A stretch of DNA of 64,000 nt, taken from an uncultured Collinsella sp. (lineage in GTDB: Bacteria > Actinomycetota > Coriobacteriia > Coriobacteriales > Coriobacteriaceae). The stretch spans positions 8,509 to 72,508 of the forward strand of contig CATXXC010000014.1 in the NCBI GenBank assembly GCA_958403385.1. Direction: 5' to 3'. Shown piece after piece: positions 15,097 through 24,373 of this stretch; positions within the stretch are counted from its first letter, which is position 1, and every line of letters starts with the position of its first letter. The notes below the pieces were generated by a model. It searched no databases and was not told the origin of the DNA. It was given only the letters and a program-made list of their open reading frames with translations. Both the position numbers and the translations under genes were made by a program.

Positions 15097-15798
15097 CTAC
15101 AGCCCGCGAATTCGTACGGCCTCGGGCGGAAACTCCTGCTCGCCGGCATCGGTCTTAATGGTCGCGCGACCCCAGATGTCCAGGCCCGCAAACACACCGA
15201 CCGCAAGCGGCAAGCCGTTGGGCGACACCGCCGCAACTTGGCGGCCCAGCAGCGGCACCATGTCGAAGTACTCGCCCAACACGGGGGCCAGCGGACCGGC
15301 AGCGCCCTGCGGCGTGTTGGCAACAACCGCCCAGGTGTCCACACGGGTCAGCACGGCGGCGGCCAACTCCTCGACCAGCGCTTCGTCAGCCACGTCCACA
15401 CCAAGCTCGCCCAGCGCCGAACGCTCAATATCCACCGTCACGGCACCGAACATGCCCGCAGCACCGGCACCGCCGTTCACGGCAACACGCGCGAGCGACG
15501 TCTCAAACGCAGGCGCACCGCACACGATATCGCTCGGCCACCGGATACCCACCTTGCCGGCAAGGCCCAGGCCCGGCGTCGACACTGTGCCCACAAGCGC
15601 ATCCATCATGCCCATCGCGGCCACAAACGGCAGGCCGTGGAAGGCGTGCATATTCACATCCGGACGCACGACCAGCGAAAACGTCAGCGAAGCATCGCCC
15701 GCGCTCCACGCGCACCAGCCCGCGGACACGCCCTCGCGGCCCGCGTTACGCGCCGCGTCGAGCTCGGTGCCGGCGGCAACAGCATTCATCTCGATCAT
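15097..15798 (-). CDS. Biotin-protein-ligase-like protein with degenerate catalytic motifs
   Basis: The 233-residue product aligns by eye with the BPL/LplA fold: AGREGVSAGWCAWSAGDA stands where ligases have GRGRxGRxW, LTFSLVVRP follows, and VGIRWPSDIV replaces KWPND. The usual KLAGILVE lysine motif is not seen; the corresponding stretch reads CGAPAFETSLARVAVNGG. Ligase activity is therefore doubtful, and it may be a divergent ligase or a regulator without DNA-binding domain. ATG 15798 directly abuts the stop of the FolP-FolK gene, so translation is coupled. The neighbour relation to folate genes gives no clear functional hint. Alternative start: ATG 15786. Confidence 0.6.
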   Translation of the reverse strand: MIEMNAVAAGTELDAARNAGREGVSAGWCAWSAGDASLTFSLVVRPDVNMHAFHGLPFVAAMGMMDALVGTVSTPGLGLAGKVGIRWPSDIVCGAPAFETSLARVAVNGGAGAAGMFGAVTVDIERSALGELGVDVADEALVEELAAAVLTRVDTWAVVANTPQGAAGPLAPVLGEYFDMVPLLGRQVAAVSPNGLPLAVGVFAGLDIWGRATIKTDAGEQEFPPEAVRIRGL

Positions 15799-17547
15799 CT
15801 ACATACGCCCCAATTCGCCAACGATATGGCCCACGCGGTCCTCGGGCTCCTTGACCTCGACACCGTTGTAGCGGAAGAACCGCGCCGGGTCGTGCATCAG
15901 GTCCTCGAGCGGCACCAGCACAAAGTCGCGCTCGCCAATGAGAGGATGCGGCAGGCGCAGCTTTTTGCCGCCGTGGGTCTCGCCGTCCATCCACAGCAGG
16001 TCCAGGTCGATGGTGCGCGGACCGTTGGCCTTGGCCTTTTTGGAGCGGTCGCGCCCAAGCTCGGCCTCGATCTTCATGAGCTCGTCGAGCAGCACCAGCG
16101 GCGCCAGCTCGGTCTTGATCTCGATGACGGCGTTGGCAAACGCGTCCTGGCGCGTCTCGTAGGCCGGCTCGCTCTCGTAAATCTTGGAGGAGTTAGACAC
16201 GCAGGTAAGTGGAATCTCGGCGATCATCTCACGTGCGGCGCGGATGTTGTCGCAGCGATGCCCCAGGTTGGAGCCCACGGCCACAAACGCGCGGCGCGGC
16301 TGCGGCTTGGCAACCGCCCAGTAGCCGTTCAGGAACTGCGCAAAACCCGCGGCGTCGTGCACGCGCACGATGTTGGCACCGGCCTGGATGGCGCCCAGGC
16401 ACACGCCAAACGTGGCGGCATCGCGCGCGGCGGCCTCGGTCACGCCCGAGATAGCGCCCACAAAACGCTTGCGCGACACGGCGCACATGAGCGGATAGCC
16501 CAGTGACGCCATCTTGGCAGTCTCGCGCTGGATGACGATGTCCTCGTTAGCCGACTTACCAAAGCCCGGGCCAGGATCGATGCAGATGCGGTCGCGCGAC
16601 ACGCCGGCATGGATGAGCGTGCGGGCTTGGTCGGACAGAAAGCCCATAACGCGGCGCATGATGGGCGCCGAATCGGGCAGGGTGAAGCGGCGGAGCTGCG
16701 AGGTGGGCACGTAGGCTTCCTCGCGGCGGGCGCTGCGGCGCATCATGGCTGCCAGGTGGTCATTGGACTCCGATGCGACCTCGGTGGCTGCGGGCGCGGC
16801 CTCGGGCGCGGGCGCGACGGTCTCGGCGGCAGCAGCCTGCTCGGCGGCCGGCGTCTCCTGCCCCAGCTCGGTTGCAGGCTCGGACGTGGGCTCCGGCTCG
16901 CCAAACGGCAGTGAGGGCTGTACCACACCGCCCGGAAGCTTGGCCTCAACCTTGGGCTCGCCCAGCAACTTGCCGCGGCGGCGACGGGCCGGCTTCTCGG
17001 CCTCGCGCGCGGCCTCGGCAGCCGCTTCGCGTGCCTTCTCGGCAACAAACGCCGCAGCCGAGGTATCGAGCTGCACCGTTGCGTGCGTGCGGGCGGGCGC
17101 GGCGACCTCGCCGGCATGCATCACGATGACGCCGCAGGTGCTCGTCTTAACAAACTCGACCATCTTGGGATCGGTGAAGCCGGTCACGTCGTTGACGATC
17201 GAGGCGCCGCAGCGCACGGCCGCCTTGGCAACCGCTACATGACGCGTGTCGATCGAGACGATGGCGCCCTCCTTGGCCAGCGCGCGCACCACGGGCAGCA
17301 CGCGGCGCGCTTCCTCATCGGGGTTGACCGGGGTAAAACCAGGGCGCGTGGACTCGCCGCCCACGTCGATGATGTCGGCGCCGGCGTCGAGCATCGCCAG
17401 GCCGTACTCGATGGCGGCATCGGGGTCGAAGTGCTCTCCGCCATCGCTGAACGAATCGGGCGTCACGTTGAGGACGCCCATGATGCGCGGACGGTCAAAG
17501 CTGAGCTCGTACTTTCCGCACCGCCATGTCTTGCTGTCGTTCGCCAT
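15799..17547 (-). CDS. folP-folK: Dihydropteroate synthase - HPPK fusion with large internal insertion
   Basis: This bifunctional folate enzyme has 582 residues. DHPS motifs: IMGVLNVTPDSFSDGG (about 22-37), DIIDVGGESTRPG, SIDTRH, IVNDVTGF, DPGPGFGKS (about 324-332) and SRKRFVG. The HPPK half starts near 419 (FVAVGSNLGHR) and holds RTIDLDLLW and LPHPLIGERDFVL. Between GVIVMHAGE (about 147) and MRRVMGFLSD (about 297), where ordinary DHPS has only a short loop, lie some 150 residues rich in Ala, Glu and Pro. TAGGAGG sits 6 nt before ATG 17547; an ATG at 17553 directly abuts it. It follows the sirtuin gene by 95 bp and is coupled to the downstream ligase-like gene. No folB or folE lies nearby. 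Confidence 0.9.
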   Translation of the reverse strand: MANDSKTWRCGKYELSFDRPRIMGVLNVTPDSFSDGGEHFDPDAAIEYGLAMLDAGADIIDVGGESTRPGFTPVNPDEEARRVLPVVRALAKEGAIVSIDTRHVAVAKAAVRCGASIVNDVTGFTDPKMVEFVKTSTCGVIVMHAGEVAAPARTHATVQLDTSAAAFVAEKAREAAAEAAREAEKPARRRRGKLLGEPKVEAKLPGGVVQPSLPFGEPEPTSEPATELGQETPAAEQAAAAETVAPAPEAAPAATEVASESNDHLAAMMRRSARREEAYVPTSQLRRFTLPDSAPIMRRVMGFLSDQARTLIHAGVSRDRICIDPGPGFGKSANEDIVIQRETAKMASLGYPLMCAVSRKRFVGAISGVTEAAARDAATFGVCLGAIQAGANIVRVHDAAGFAQFLNGYWAVAKPQPRRAFVAVGSNLGHRCDNIRAAREMIAEIPLTCVSNSSKIYESEPAYETRQDAFANAVIEIKTELAPLVLLDELMKIEAELGRDRSKKAKANGPRTIDLDLLWMDGETHGGKKLRLPHPLIGERDFVLVPLEDLMHDPARFFRYNGVEVKEPEDRVGHIVGELGRM

Positions 17548-17642
17548 GAACATCCTCCTAAAATGCCCACGCCGCCGAGCTTGGGGAGCTGGCGGCGGGG
17601 TCGCTTTGCACTCAGTCTTTCTATTGTATCCGCGCGCGCGGG

Positions 17643-18395
17643 CTAGAACGCAAACGCGGCCGCGATGTCGCAAGAAATCAGCAGGTCGGCATTTGCATCC
17701 TGATCGGTGGGAGCAAGGTTGCATATGGCCAGCGTATCGCCGGTAAAGTATCGCGTAAGGCCTGCCGCCGGATACACCACGAGCGAGGTCCCGCCCACAA
17801 TGAGGGCATCGGCCGCGGCGATGGCGGCAACGGCACCGGTCAGCACATGTTCATCGAGCGGCTCTTCGTAGAGCACCACATCGGGCTTGATGCGGCCGCC
17901 GCACGCGGGGCACGCAGGCACGCCCGCGGCATCCTCGTGCTCGCGCGAGCAAATCCACTCGGCGCTATAGACCGTGCCGCACGACTGGCAAATGTTGCGA
18001 TGGACCGATCCGTGCAACTCAAACACGCGCTGCGAGCCCGCCATCTGATGCAAGCCGTCGATGTTTTGCGTCACCACGGCATCAAGCTTACCGGCGCGCT
18101 CCAGCTCGGCCAGCTTGGTGTGGCAGCGGTTGGGTTTAGCGTTAAGCGCGATCATCTTGGTGCGGTAAAAGTCGAAGAACTCCGCCGGATGCGCCTCGTA
18201 AAAGCTATGCGACAGCATGGTCTCGGGCGGATAGGCAAACTGCTGGTGATACAGGCCGTCCACGCTGCGGAAATCGGGAATGCCACTTGCCGTAGAAACG
18301 CCAGCGCCGCCAAAGAAGACCACGCGCTTGTGGGTGTCAAACAGATCCGCCAGCGCGGCGGAGGCCTGCCTGGGGTCCGATATTGCCTGCGTCAT
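17643..18395 (-). CDS. cobB: SIR2 family NAD-dependent protein deacylase
   Basis: Removes acyl groups from lysines of cytoplasmic proteins using NAD. The 250-residue product has GGAGVSTASGIPDFRS (about 29-44), TQNIDGLHQ, the catalytic His in FELHGSVH, two CxxC pairs for structural zinc (CQSC and CPAC) and GGTSLVVYPAA. This is a canonical class sirtuin, not the defence-type SIR2. GGAGGA precedes ATG 18395. It is first in the operon with the folate genes. Confidence 0.93.
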   Translation of the reverse strand: MTQAISDPRQASAALADLFDTHKRVVFFGGAGVSTASGIPDFRSVDGLYHQQFAYPPETMLSHSFYEAHPAEFFDFYRTKMIALNAKPNRCHTKLAELERAGKLDAVVTQNIDGLHQMAGSQRVFELHGSVHRNICQSCGTVYSAEWICSREHEDAAGVPACPACGGRIKPDVVLYEEPLDEHVLTGAVAAIAAADALIVGGTSLVVYPAAGLTRYFTGDTLAICNLAPTDQDANADLLISCDIAAAFAF

Positions 18396-18530
18396 ATGAG
18401 TCCTCCGTCCTTGTTAGTCGGGCAGCGTTGAGCGACGTCCCAGCATGCGGCCTTTAAGTCAGCATGCGCGGATCCCACCCCGCCCCTGTTGCGCTAATCT
18501 TAAGCCTGCCAACCCCGTCGAAAGGACACC

Positions 18531-19349
18531 ATGCCTCAGACTTACACTTTCGCCTCGTGGAACATCAACGGCCTGCGCGCCGTGCTCAAAAAGGACCCGA
18601 GCTTTATCCAGATCGCGCAAGAACTCGACGTCGATATCCTGGCGCTGCAAGAGACCAAGTTGCAAGAAGGCCAGGTCGATATTGACCTGCCCGGCTATCA
18701 CCAAACCTGGAGCTACGCCGAGCGTAAAGGCTATTCGGGCACCGCGGTCTTTAGCCGCCAGGAGCCGCTGCGCGTACTGTGCGCCGATGCGCTGCTGCCC
18801 TACGCCGGCGAAGGCGAGGCGGCCGTGCTCGTCGCCCAAGCCGCAACCGAGGGCCGCGTCTGCGCGCTCGAGTTCGACAAATTCTGGTTTGTGGATGTCT
18901 ACACGCCCAACGCACAAAATGAGCTCGCGCGCATCGACGTGCGTATGGCCTGGGACGATGCCTACCGCGGCTTTTTGAACGCGCTCGAGCGCGAGACCGG
19001 CAAACCCGTCGTAACCTGCGGCGACTTTAACGTGGCGCATGAGGAGATCGACCTTAAGAACCCCAAGTCCAACCGCGGCAACGCAGGCTTTTCGGACGAG
19101 GAACGCGGCAAGTTTACCGAGCTGCTCAACGCCGGCTTTACCGATACCTGGCGCGCGGCAAACCCCGACGTCGAGGGCGTCTACAGCTGGTGGAGCTATC
19201 GCTTTAATGCCCGCAAGAACAACGCCGGCTGGCGCATCGATTACTTCCTGGTAAGCGACGCAATCGCCGACAACGTACGCGACACCGGCATCCGCGGCGA
19301 CATCTTCGGCAGCGACCACTGCCCCGTCACCCTCACGCTAGAACTCTAG
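18531..19349 (+). CDS. xth: Exodeoxyribonuclease III
   Basis: AP endonuclease/3'-5' exonuclease of base-excision repair. The 272-residue product shows the EEP-family motifs SWNINGLRA, LQETKLQEG, YTPNA, CGDFNVAHEEIDL and the catalytic GSDHCPV at the end. GAAAGG lies 6 nt before ATG 18531. It is divergent from the sirtuin gene, monocistronic, and of the usual ExoA length. Confidence 0.95.
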   Translation: MPQTYTFASWNINGLRAVLKKDPSFIQIAQELDVDILALQETKLQEGQVDIDLPGYHQTWSYAERKGYSGTAVFSRQEPLRVLCADALLPYAGEGEAAVLVAQAATEGRVCALEFDKFWFVDVYTPNAQNELARIDVRMAWDDAYRGFLNALERETGKPVVTCGDFNVAHEEIDLKNPKSNRGNAGFSDEERGKFTELLNAGFTDTWRAANPDVEGVYSWWSYRFNARKNNAGWRIDYFLVSDAIADNVRDTGIRGDIFGSDHCPVTLTLEL

Positions 19350-19411
19350 CCCCAAGTAATTCCTGGGGGGACAGAGGAAAACAGATTGTGTGGCCCCTCT
19401 CCCCCTATAAG

Positions 19412-19474
19412 TTGCGGTGGAATAGTTCCTGTTTGGGCAGCAAATAGCCAAAAACGAGAACTATTCCACCGCAA
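19412..19474. repeat. Perfect 17-bp inverted repeat with 29-nt loop
   Basis: TTGCGGTGGAATAGTTC at 19412-19428 and its exact reverse complement at 19458-19474. It sits between the convergent xth and ECF S-component genes and may terminate both, though there is no T tract at either side. Confidence 0.75.
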
Positions 19475-19498
19475 GTTCGTGAGGGAATGCGAAATGCC

Positions 19499-20212
19499 TT
19501 ACAGCCCGTATTTCACGACGACACGGTTAATGCGGCGACACCAAGGCTTGTACAAGGCGGCCAAAAACACGCAGGTCGCAAGGCCGTGCGTAATATCGAA
19601 CGGCACTGCCGTGGCAAGACGCGCCGCGGCACCCGCCCAAGTAAGCGGCTGTACAAAACCAATGATGTCATACGCGTTGATCACGACGCCATAGAGCAGG
19701 CCCGACGCAAAGCCGTACGCCAGCAGCGCTGGCATGCGCACGGTGCCGTCGGCGCGGTCGAACGCACCCGCATACGCCAGCACACCGCCAACGTATCCCA
19801 CGAGCCCCCAGGCATACATCTGCCACGGCGTCCACATGCCCTGTCCAAAAAAGAAATTGCTGGTCAGCGCCGCCAGCGCGCCAACTATAAAACCATTACG
19901 GCGGCCAAGCGTCGCCCCCGCGATAATGGCGATAGCGCTCACCGGTTTAAAGTCGGGAATGGGCCCAAACAGGATGCGCCCCGCCGCCGCCAGCGCCGCC
20001 AGCACCAGCGTGGGCATAATCTGGCGCAAACCCGGACGAGATGCCTCGTAACCCGCAAAGAACAGCGCGAGCACCAGCGCCACCACGACCAGCATGGCAA
20101 GTGCCGCCTGCTCAACGCCCGCTAGCAACGCCGCAGCCATCACCGCTGGCACCGCCAGCAGCAACGGGATCTCCAGTTTTGTAAGCAGGCGCGCGACGCG
20201 ATAATCCGTCAT
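19499..20212 (-). CDS. ECF transporter substrate-binding (S) component
   Basis: A 237-residue membrane protein with about six hydrophobic segments (LLLAVPAVMAAALLAG, IAIIAGATLGRRNGFIVGAL and others) and the stretch FGPIPDFKPVSAI. It forms the third subunit of an energy-coupling-factor vitamin importer with the two upstream genes. The NFFFGQGMWTPWQMYAWG motif occurs in a group of S components near cobalamin-related transporters; the substrate remains open. ATG 20212 lies 4 nt after the stop of the ATPase gene. Confidence 0.82.
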   Translation of the reverse strand: MTDYRVARLLTKLEIPLLLAVPAVMAAALLAGVEQAALAMLVVVALVLALFFAGYEASRPGLRQIMPTLVLAALAAAGRILFGPIPDFKPVSAIAIIAGATLGRRNGFIVGALAALTSNFFFGQGMWTPWQMYAWGLVGYVGGVLAYAGAFDRADGTVRMPALLAYGFASGLLYGVVINAYDIIGFVQPLTWAGAAARLATAVPFDITHGLATCVFLAALYKPWCRRINRVVVKYGL

Positions 20213-20216
20213 CCCA

Positions 20217-21860
20217 TCACGCCCTATAAAACACGTTGTCGGCAAAGAAGTCGGCCGGCGGCTCCATGCAGGCGATCTCACCGTCAAACATCATGGCAAT
20301 GTCATCGGCAACCTGCTCGGCAAAATCCAGATCGTGCGTGGCCATAATGACGGTGCCGCCAGCCTTCGCATGGTCACGCAGGGCGCGGGCGATGATGCGG
20401 CGGCTCTCCAGGTCCAAGCCCTTCGTGGGCTCGTCAAGCAGCAGCAGCTCGGGGCCGATCAGCAGCAGCTTTGCCAGTGCGAGCAGCTGGCGCTGTCCGC
20501 CCGAGAGGTCGTAGGGGTGGCGCGTCTCCAGGCCGTCCAATCCCAGTTGCGCCGCACGCTCCCGCGCCAAGTTCTCGTCATATCCGCAGGTCGAAGCCCA
20601 TTCTATCAGCTCATCGCGAACCGTCTCGGCAACCAGCAATGCTTTGGGATTCTGAGGCAGCAGCGCCGCCGAGGCCGCCCCGCGCACCATGCGGCCGCGC
20701 TGCAGCTTGGCGGTCTTCGCCAGCACCGAAAGCATTGTCGACTTGCCGCAGCCGTTACCGCCCGCAACCGCATGCACCGCGCCAGCCGAAAACGACGCAT
20801 CGAGCCCGCGCAGCACCCAACCGCCCGCGCGATCGTAGCGAAACCAGCTCCCTGCCAGGGTGGTAGCCGACCCAGCGTGCATTTTTTGGAGTATTCTGCT
20901 TCCATCCGTGCGCGGGAAGGCTTCCGAGCCGTTCTCGAGCGACGTTTGCGCCACAAATTCAGACGATTTGTCCAATTCCGAACTTTTTTTCGCGCTCGAT
21001 ACGTCCCCGGGCGGCTCCAGAGAGCCCAAATTGTCCTCACGCCTGCTGAATACTCCTTTATTTGCACATCGGATGGCACCCCACCCCAACATGTCATCGG
21101 ACAACAGCGATTCTCGGCGTCCCAAAGAAGCCATATCCGCCACCTCGCGCACGCGACCGTCCTCAATCCGGTACGCACACGTCGCGTATTCGAGCATTGG
21201 GCGCGGCTGATGCGTCGCCACAACAACCGTGCAGCCCAGCTCGCGATTCACGCGAAACAGCGCATGCAGAAAACTCTTCTCGGCAACGGGGTCGAGCTGA
21301 GACGTGGGCTCATCGAGCAGCAGCACGCGCGGACGCAGCGCCAAGACGGCGGCAAGCGACAGCAGCTGCTTGCGACCACCCGAAAGCGTATCGGTATCGC
21401 GGTGGAGCCAATCCTCCAGCCCAAAGAAATAGCTGGTCTCGGCCACGCGACGACGCATCTCGTCACGCGCTAGCCCCAAGTTTTCCAGGCCAAACGCCAT
21501 CTCGTGCCACACGGTCTCGCACACAATCTGGTTCTCGGGATCCTGAAACACATAGCCCACGCGCTCCGCGGACGTCCGAACATCCATGTCGGCAACGCTC
21601 TCGCCCAGCACGCGCAGTTCGCCAGCGCGCTCGCCCGTCGGCGCGATCTCGGGTTTGAGCAGCGAGAGTAGCGTCGACTTGCCCGAACCGGTACCGCCAA
21701 CAAGCAGCGCAAACGCACCTTGGGAAACACGCCAATCAAGCCCCTCGAGCACCGGTGCCTCGGCCCCGGGATAGGCAAAACTAAGGCCCCGCACCTCAAT
21801 CGCAGGCACATCGGAGCCGCACGCCCCGCCCGTTACCGAGCAGCTATCCAACCGAGCCAT
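20217..21860 (-). CDS. ECF transporter ATPase, two ABC domains fused in one chain
   Basis: The 547-residue protein joins the two ATPases that are usually EcfA1 and EcfA2. Domain 1 has Walker A GGTGSGKST, signature LSGGRKQ and LLLDEPTSQLD; domain 2 (from about residue 338) has GGNGCGKST, LSGGQRQ and LLLDEPTKGLD. The linker (about 265-335) is low in complexity and unlike either domain; it coincides with a short inverted-repeat element at 20888-21056. ATG 21860 overlaps the stop of the EcfT gene (TGATG), so translation is coupled. Powers import by the EcfT and S subunits. Confidence 0.92.
   Translation of the reverse strand: MARLDSCSVTGGACGSDVPAIEVRGLSFAYPGAEAPVLEGLDWRVSQGAFALLVGGTGSGKSTLLSLLKPEIAPTGERAGELRVLGESVADMDVRTSAERVGYVFQDPENQIVCETVWHEMAFGLENLGLARDEMRRRVAETSYFFGLEDWLHRDTDTLSGGRKQLLSLAAVLALRPRVLLLDEPTSQLDPVAEKSFLHALFRVNRELGCTVVVATHQPRPMLEYATCAYRIEDGRVREVADMASLGRRESLLSDDMLGWGAIRCANKGVFSRREDNLGSLEPPGDVSSAKKSSELDKSSEFVAQTSLENGSEAFPRTDGSRILQKMHAGSATTLAGSWFRYDRAGGWVLRGLDASFSAGAVHAVAGGNGCGKSTMLSVLAKTAKLQRGRMVRGAASAALLPQNPKALLVAETVRDELIEWASTCGYDENLARERAAQLGLDGLETRHPYDLSGGQRQLLALAKLLLIGPELLLLDEPTKGLDLESRRIIARALRDHAKAGGTVIMATHDLDFAEQVADDIAMMFDGEIACMEPPADFFADNVFYRA
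20888..21056. repeat. 169-bp inverted-repeat element inserted within the ECF ATPase gene
   Basis: GGAGTATTCTGC at 20888-20899 and GCTGAATACTCC at 21045-21056 are 12-bp inverted ends with one mismatch. The inside is read through in frame and encodes the interdomain linker. Its Ser/Glu/Lys-rich product and lower GC differ from both ABC domains. It looks like a small mobile repeat tolerated as a linker. Confidence 0.5.
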
Positions 21861-22753
21861 CAGCCAAACCTCTTCTCATCAATCGCGTGCAACGCGCAAG
21901 GCAGCACCATCCAGGCAGCGTACACGACATAGCCCGGCCACGGCGCCGGCACCGAGAGCTGCGGATAAAACGAATACTGCGTCGTCGCGGTCCACGCCAC
22001 CGCCACCGCGGCAGCACCAAACAGCGCAAGCCCAACCAGCGCGGCAACGTCGCTGCGCCCCAGCCGATACCGCGCATACGTCGTACGACGCGTCGCGGCG
22101 CCCCACCCGCGCGAGCGCATCGCGTCCGCGCGCTCCAACGAATCTTCCATGCCCCAGCCCATCAATGCACTCGATGCCCGCAGGCGCGAGCGCACGGGGT
22201 CGGCCGGCGCGCGGCCCGGCACATCAATCGCATCCTGCACCGCCAGCACCGTACGGCCGCGGCGCAAAAACTGCGGGATAAGCCTCATGCACATCGAGAT
22301 CATGAGCGCGATCACCGGTGCGGCGTTACCCAAAAGCGCGAGCACCTTGTCGTATTCGAGCATCGACGCCGCGGCCTCAAACCACAGCACGCTCGCCACA
22401 AACAGCCCGCCCATGCACAGGCCGTATACCATGCTCTCCAGATACACCGCGCGCATGCCAATACGGAACAGCTCCGTCGAGCCCGAGGCACTAAACAGTG
22501 GATTGACCAGCGCGATAATCAAAATCACCGGCAGCTGCCAGCGAAGTGCGCCCAGCGTGCGGGCAGCCCCACGCGTCGCAAATCCATACGCCAACCCGCC
22601 CGCAAGTGACAGCGCAATCAGCACCGGCTGCATCGAGAACATGGTGAGCCCCAGCGTCAGCACTATATAGAGCGCCGGCACAGCTGGATGCGACATCGAG
22701 AATGCCGCGACGGGCTCGCCGCCAAACTCCTCTCGTATGTTGTCCACGGGCAC
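21860..22753 (-). CDS. ecfT: ECF transporter transmembrane component EcfT
   Basis: The 297-residue membrane protein has five to six hydrophobic segments and the cytoplasmic coupling helices with the Ala-Arg-Gly-type motifs, here ADAMRSRGWG and RTVLAVQDA. It couples the two ATPase domains to the S component. The start is uncertain: the frame is open to a GTG at 22913-22915, but that would overlap the glmU promoter; GTG 22753, preceded by GAGGGGA, is chosen, and ATG 22698 is a shorter option. It is first in the three-gene ECF operon. Confidence 0.85.
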   Translation of the reverse strand: MPVDNIREEFGGEPVAAFSMSHPAVPALYIVLTLGLTMFSMQPVLIALSLAGGLAYGFATRGAARTLGALRWQLPVILIIALVNPLFSASGSTELFRIGMRAVYLESMVYGLCMGGLFVASVLWFEAAASMLEYDKVLALLGNAAPVIALMISMCMRLIPQFLRRGRTVLAVQDAIDVPGRAPADPVRSRLRASSALMGWGMEDSLERADAMRSRGWGAATRRTTYARYRLGRSDVAALVGLALFGAAAVAVAWTATTQYSFYPQLSVPAPWPGYVVYAAWMVLPCALHAIDEKRFG

Positions 22754-22943
22754 CCCCGTCCCCTCGCTCAAACGACAGCTCCGCAGCACCGCCGCCATGC
22801 ACGGCCAGCGCAAACGCCACGCCGGCGGCGCAAGCCTCAACCGCCGCAATCCAATCGTTACGCGCTCAACATATGCCTGCGGTATCATATTGCGCCGTGT
22901 ATCGTTTCCAAGCACACGTCTCTATAACGTAACAGGAGATCAC

Positions 22944-24356
22944 ATGGACGCAACCGCAATTATCCTCGCTGCCGGCGAGGGCACCCGCATGAAGTCGAAC
23001 CACTGCAAGGTTTCGCACAAGATCCTGGGTAAGCCCATGGTCCAGTGGATCGTCGACGCTACCATCAAGGCCGGCTGCAGCCGCGTCGTGGTCGTCATCG
23101 GCAGCCACGCCGACGAGATGCGCGCCCTTATCGACGGCACCTACGCCAACAGCGCCACCAAGGTCGAGTGCGTCGAGCAGACCGAGCGCCTGGGCACCGG
23201 CCACGCCGTGAAGGTCGCGCTCGAGGCCTGCGGCATCACGCAAGGCCCTGTCGTCGTGCTCAACGGCGACTTGCCGCTCATCACCGCCGACACCGTCGCC
23301 AAGTTCGCGCAGACCGTCGCCACCGGCGAACTCGCCTGCACCGTCATGACCATGACCCCGCCTGATCCCTTCGGCTACGGCCGCATCAAGCTGGGCGCCG
23401 ATGGTCAGATCGAGCGCATCATCGAGCAGAAGGACTGCACGCCCGAGCAGGCCGCCACGCTGCTGGAGTGCAACGCCGGCTGCTACGCCTTTGACGGCGC
23501 GCAGCTCGCCGCCCACATTAACGAGATCGGCAACGACAACGCGCAGTCCGAGTACTACCTGCCCGACATGCTCGAAATCCTCAAGGGTCACGGCCAGGTG
23601 GTCTCCATCTTCCACTGCGACGACTACCGCGACGGCCTGGGCGTCAACAGCCGCATTCAGCTCGCGCAGCTCACCGCCATCGCGCGCGACCGCATCAACG
23701 AGCACTGGATGGCCGAGGGCGTCACGTTCATCGATCCCACGCAGGCCTGGATCGGTCCCGATGCCGTCATCGGCCGCGACACCGTCGTGTGGCCGCAGAC
23801 GCACCTAATCGGCCACGTCACCGTGGGCGAGGAGTGCCAGCTCGGCCCCAACAGCCGCCTCACCGACACCACCGTCGGCAGCGGCTGCACCATCGATGAA
23901 ACCATCGCCGTCGAGGCCGTCATCGAGAACGGCGTCGACTGCGGCCCGCGCGCCTACCTGCGCCCGGGCACCCATATGCTCGACGGCTCCAAGGCCGGCA
24001 CGCACGTGGAGATCAAGAAGTCCACGATCGGCGAGGGCTCTAAGGTGCCGCACCTGTCCTACATCGGCGACACCACCATGGGCTCCGGCGTCAACGTGGG
24101 CGCGGGCTCCATCACCTGCAACTACGACGGCGTGCACAAGCACAAGACCGTCATCGGCAAGGATGCCTTCATCGGCTCCGACACCATGATGGTCGCGCCC
24201 GCCCAGATTGGCGACGGCGCGCTCGTGGCCGCCGGCTCCGTCATCACCGAGCCGGTCCCGGCAGACGCACTCGGTCTGGGTCGTGCCCGCCAGATAAATA
24301 TTGAGGGCTGGGCCGCCGATTATCGCCGCCGTCTGCACGAGGACGACGAGGTATAA
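22944..24356 (+). CDS. glmU: Bifunctional GlmU: GlcN-1-P acetyltransferase / UDP-GlcNAc pyrophosphorylase
   Basis: Makes UDP-N-acetylglucosamine for cell-wall synthesis. The 470-residue product has the pyrophosphorylase motif IILAAGEGTRMKS, LNGDLPLI and then the left-handed beta-helix acetyltransferase part with hexapeptide repeats, RPGTHMLDGSKAGTHVEIK and CNYDGVHKHKT. CAGGAG lies 5 nt before ATG 22944, so an upstream open stretch from 22737 is not used. Divergent from the ECF operon, with a terminator after it. Confidence 0.96.
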   Translation: MDATAIILAAGEGTRMKSNHCKVSHKILGKPMVQWIVDATIKAGCSRVVVVIGSHADEMRALIDGTYANSATKVECVEQTERLGTGHAVKVALEACGITQGPVVVLNGDLPLITADTVAKFAQTVATGELACTVMTMTPPDPFGYGRIKLGADGQIERIIEQKDCTPEQAATLLECNAGCYAFDGAQLAAHINEIGNDNAQSEYYLPDMLEILKGHGQVVSIFHCDDYRDGLGVNSRIQLAQLTAIARDRINEHWMAEGVTFIDPTQAWIGPDAVIGRDTVVWPQTHLIGHVTVGEECQLGPNSRLTDTTVGSGCTIDETIAVEAVIENGVDCGPRAYLRPGTHMLDGSKAGTHVEIKKSTIGEGSKVPHLSYIGDTTMGSGVNVGAGSITCNYDGVHKHKTVIGKDAFIGSDTMMVAPAQIGDGALVAAGSVITEPVPADALGLGRARQINIEGWAADYRRRLHEDDEV

Positions 24357-24373
24357 CGTTTTACCAAGCATCT

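Noticed and set aside
17643..18395. Defence-type SIR2 protein
   Set aside because: It has the zinc-binding cysteines and length of ordinary deacylases and lies in a housekeeping operon.
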